From a virus, in IMG/VR virus record IMGVR_UViG_3300048918_000241, positions 1-49,342 of that record: a stretch of DNA of 49,342 bases. One strand, given 5' to 3'. A model generated the notes under the pieces. That model saw nothing but the letters and a program-made list of their open reading frames with translations, made no database searches and had not been told where the DNA came from. A program made the position numbers and the translations under genes. Shown piece after piece: positions 48,920 to 49,342 of the stretch; position 1 is the stretch's first letter; every line of letters starts with the position of its first letter.

Positions 48920-49342
48920 TGCCCAACGAGAATCTCGCCGTCACGCTCGACGACGCTGTCGCCGAAGTCATGGGCGCACTAGAAGGCATGGACCTTCAGT
49001 ACGTCCCTGAGCTGGACAAGTACCAGTCGGTGACGCGAGCTCTCAACCGGGCTCTGCGGCTCAACGCAACAGAGATCAACTGGTCGTACTACTCGTCGAC
49101 CGAGGACATGGGCGTGGCGCACGCAGGCGACAGGTTCGTCGTGCTCCGTGCGTCCGTCCGTCCTCGCATCATCCGTGGCGATGCTGTCCGGCTTTGTGAC
49201 CCCAACAGCGGTCGTCCTCTCGTGTGGGCGTACTTCCTGCCCCGCGAGGACCTGCACATCTACCCTGTTCAGGCTGGCCTGTGGGTCGCGAACACAAACC
49301 AGAACCTTGAGTTCAGCAGGCCGTTCCTCGACACCGAGGATG
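48919..49342 (+). CDS. Head-tail connector or tail-tube candidate, N-terminal part (3' end cut)
   Basis: 141 residues are visible before the window ends. The N-terminus is helical (AVTLDDAVAEVMGALEGMDL; VTRALNRALRLNATEINWSY) and followed by beta strands (GDRFVVLRASVRPRIIRGDA; DLHIYPVQAGLWVANTNQN). An N-terminal helical bundle followed by strands is typical of podovirus adaptor/tail tubular A-type proteins. Assignment rests on this layout and on neighbours, not on a recognised motif. Confidence 0.6.
   Translation, partial: MPNENLAVTLDDAVAEVMGALEGMDLQYVPELDKYQSVTRALNRALRLNATEINWSYYSSTEDMGVAHAGDRFVVLRASVRPRIIRGDAVRLCDPNSGRPLVWAYFLPREDLHIYPVQAGLWVANTNQNLEFSRPFLDTED

Noticed and set aside
1-49342. 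Lysogeny module (integrase, attP, immunity repressor)
   Set aside because: No integrase or recombinase motif was seen; the gene 3531-4109 could be a regulator but there is no partner gene. The part of the genome outside the window is not visible.

Overview
The window is a contiguous piece of a tailed double-stranded DNA phage, cut in mid-gene at both ends (bases 1 and 49342). A WhiB-type regulator, the high-GC coding sequence, stem terminators that mostly lack a T-run, and an M23-peptidase endolysin point to an actinobacterial host. The head and tail gene set has no tape measure or sheath, so a short-tailed (podovirus-like) particle is most likely. A single gene of 13.56 kb (4519 residues) is the hallmark. 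From memory, unchecked here, Microbacterium podoviruses of cluster EK carry one gene of about this size. I see no integrase, excisionase or parA/parB, so a lytic lifestyle is the simplest reading.

Layout. Bases 1-3300 (plus strand): end of a virion or assembly gene, a small acidic protein, the terminase large subunit and three small genes. Bases 3197-20264 (minus strand): the early/replication arm. In transcription order (right to left) it holds small membrane, zinc-ribbon and HTH-like proteins, a DUF932 protein, an NrdH-type redoxin, a possible ssDNA-binding protein, a DUF2800-type PD-(D/E)XK nuclease, a family A DNA polymerase with 3'-5' exonuclease, a RuvC-like resolvase, a WhiB protein, a DUF6378-like protein, an SF2 helicase, an SF3 (D5/P4-like) helicase and an archaeo-eukaryotic-type primase-polymerase. 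A separately terminated and separately promoted small gene follows. Most genes overlap by 1-26 bases (ATGA, TGATG), so this is a tightly coupled set of operons, broken by stem-loop terminators.

Bases 20265-21968 form the divergence region. It is visibly AT-rich and packed with inverted repeats. Its core (20495-20925) is one large imperfect palindrome. It reads best as two homologous, divergently oriented, structured elements of about 175 bases, probably non-coding RNAs. Further short hairpins lie on both flanks, and one small leftward gene (21158-21505) sits inside the region.

Bases 21969-49342 (plus strand) are the late/virion arm: the giant protein, portal, major capsid protein, a small Gly/Pro-rich protein, three tail-fibre or receptor-binding genes, a lysis block (M23 endolysin, two membrane proteins, holin), two probable internal virion proteins and the start of a head-tail connector candidate.

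The most interesting proposal joins the giant protein to the divergence region. The giant protein contains a DFDGD motif (residues 843-847) in a context resembling the catalytic loop of double-psi-barrel RNA polymerases of the YonO/crAss-phage type. If it is an injected virion RNA polymerase, the hairpins at the divergence point are natural promoter candidates. This is inference and needs structure prediction to test.
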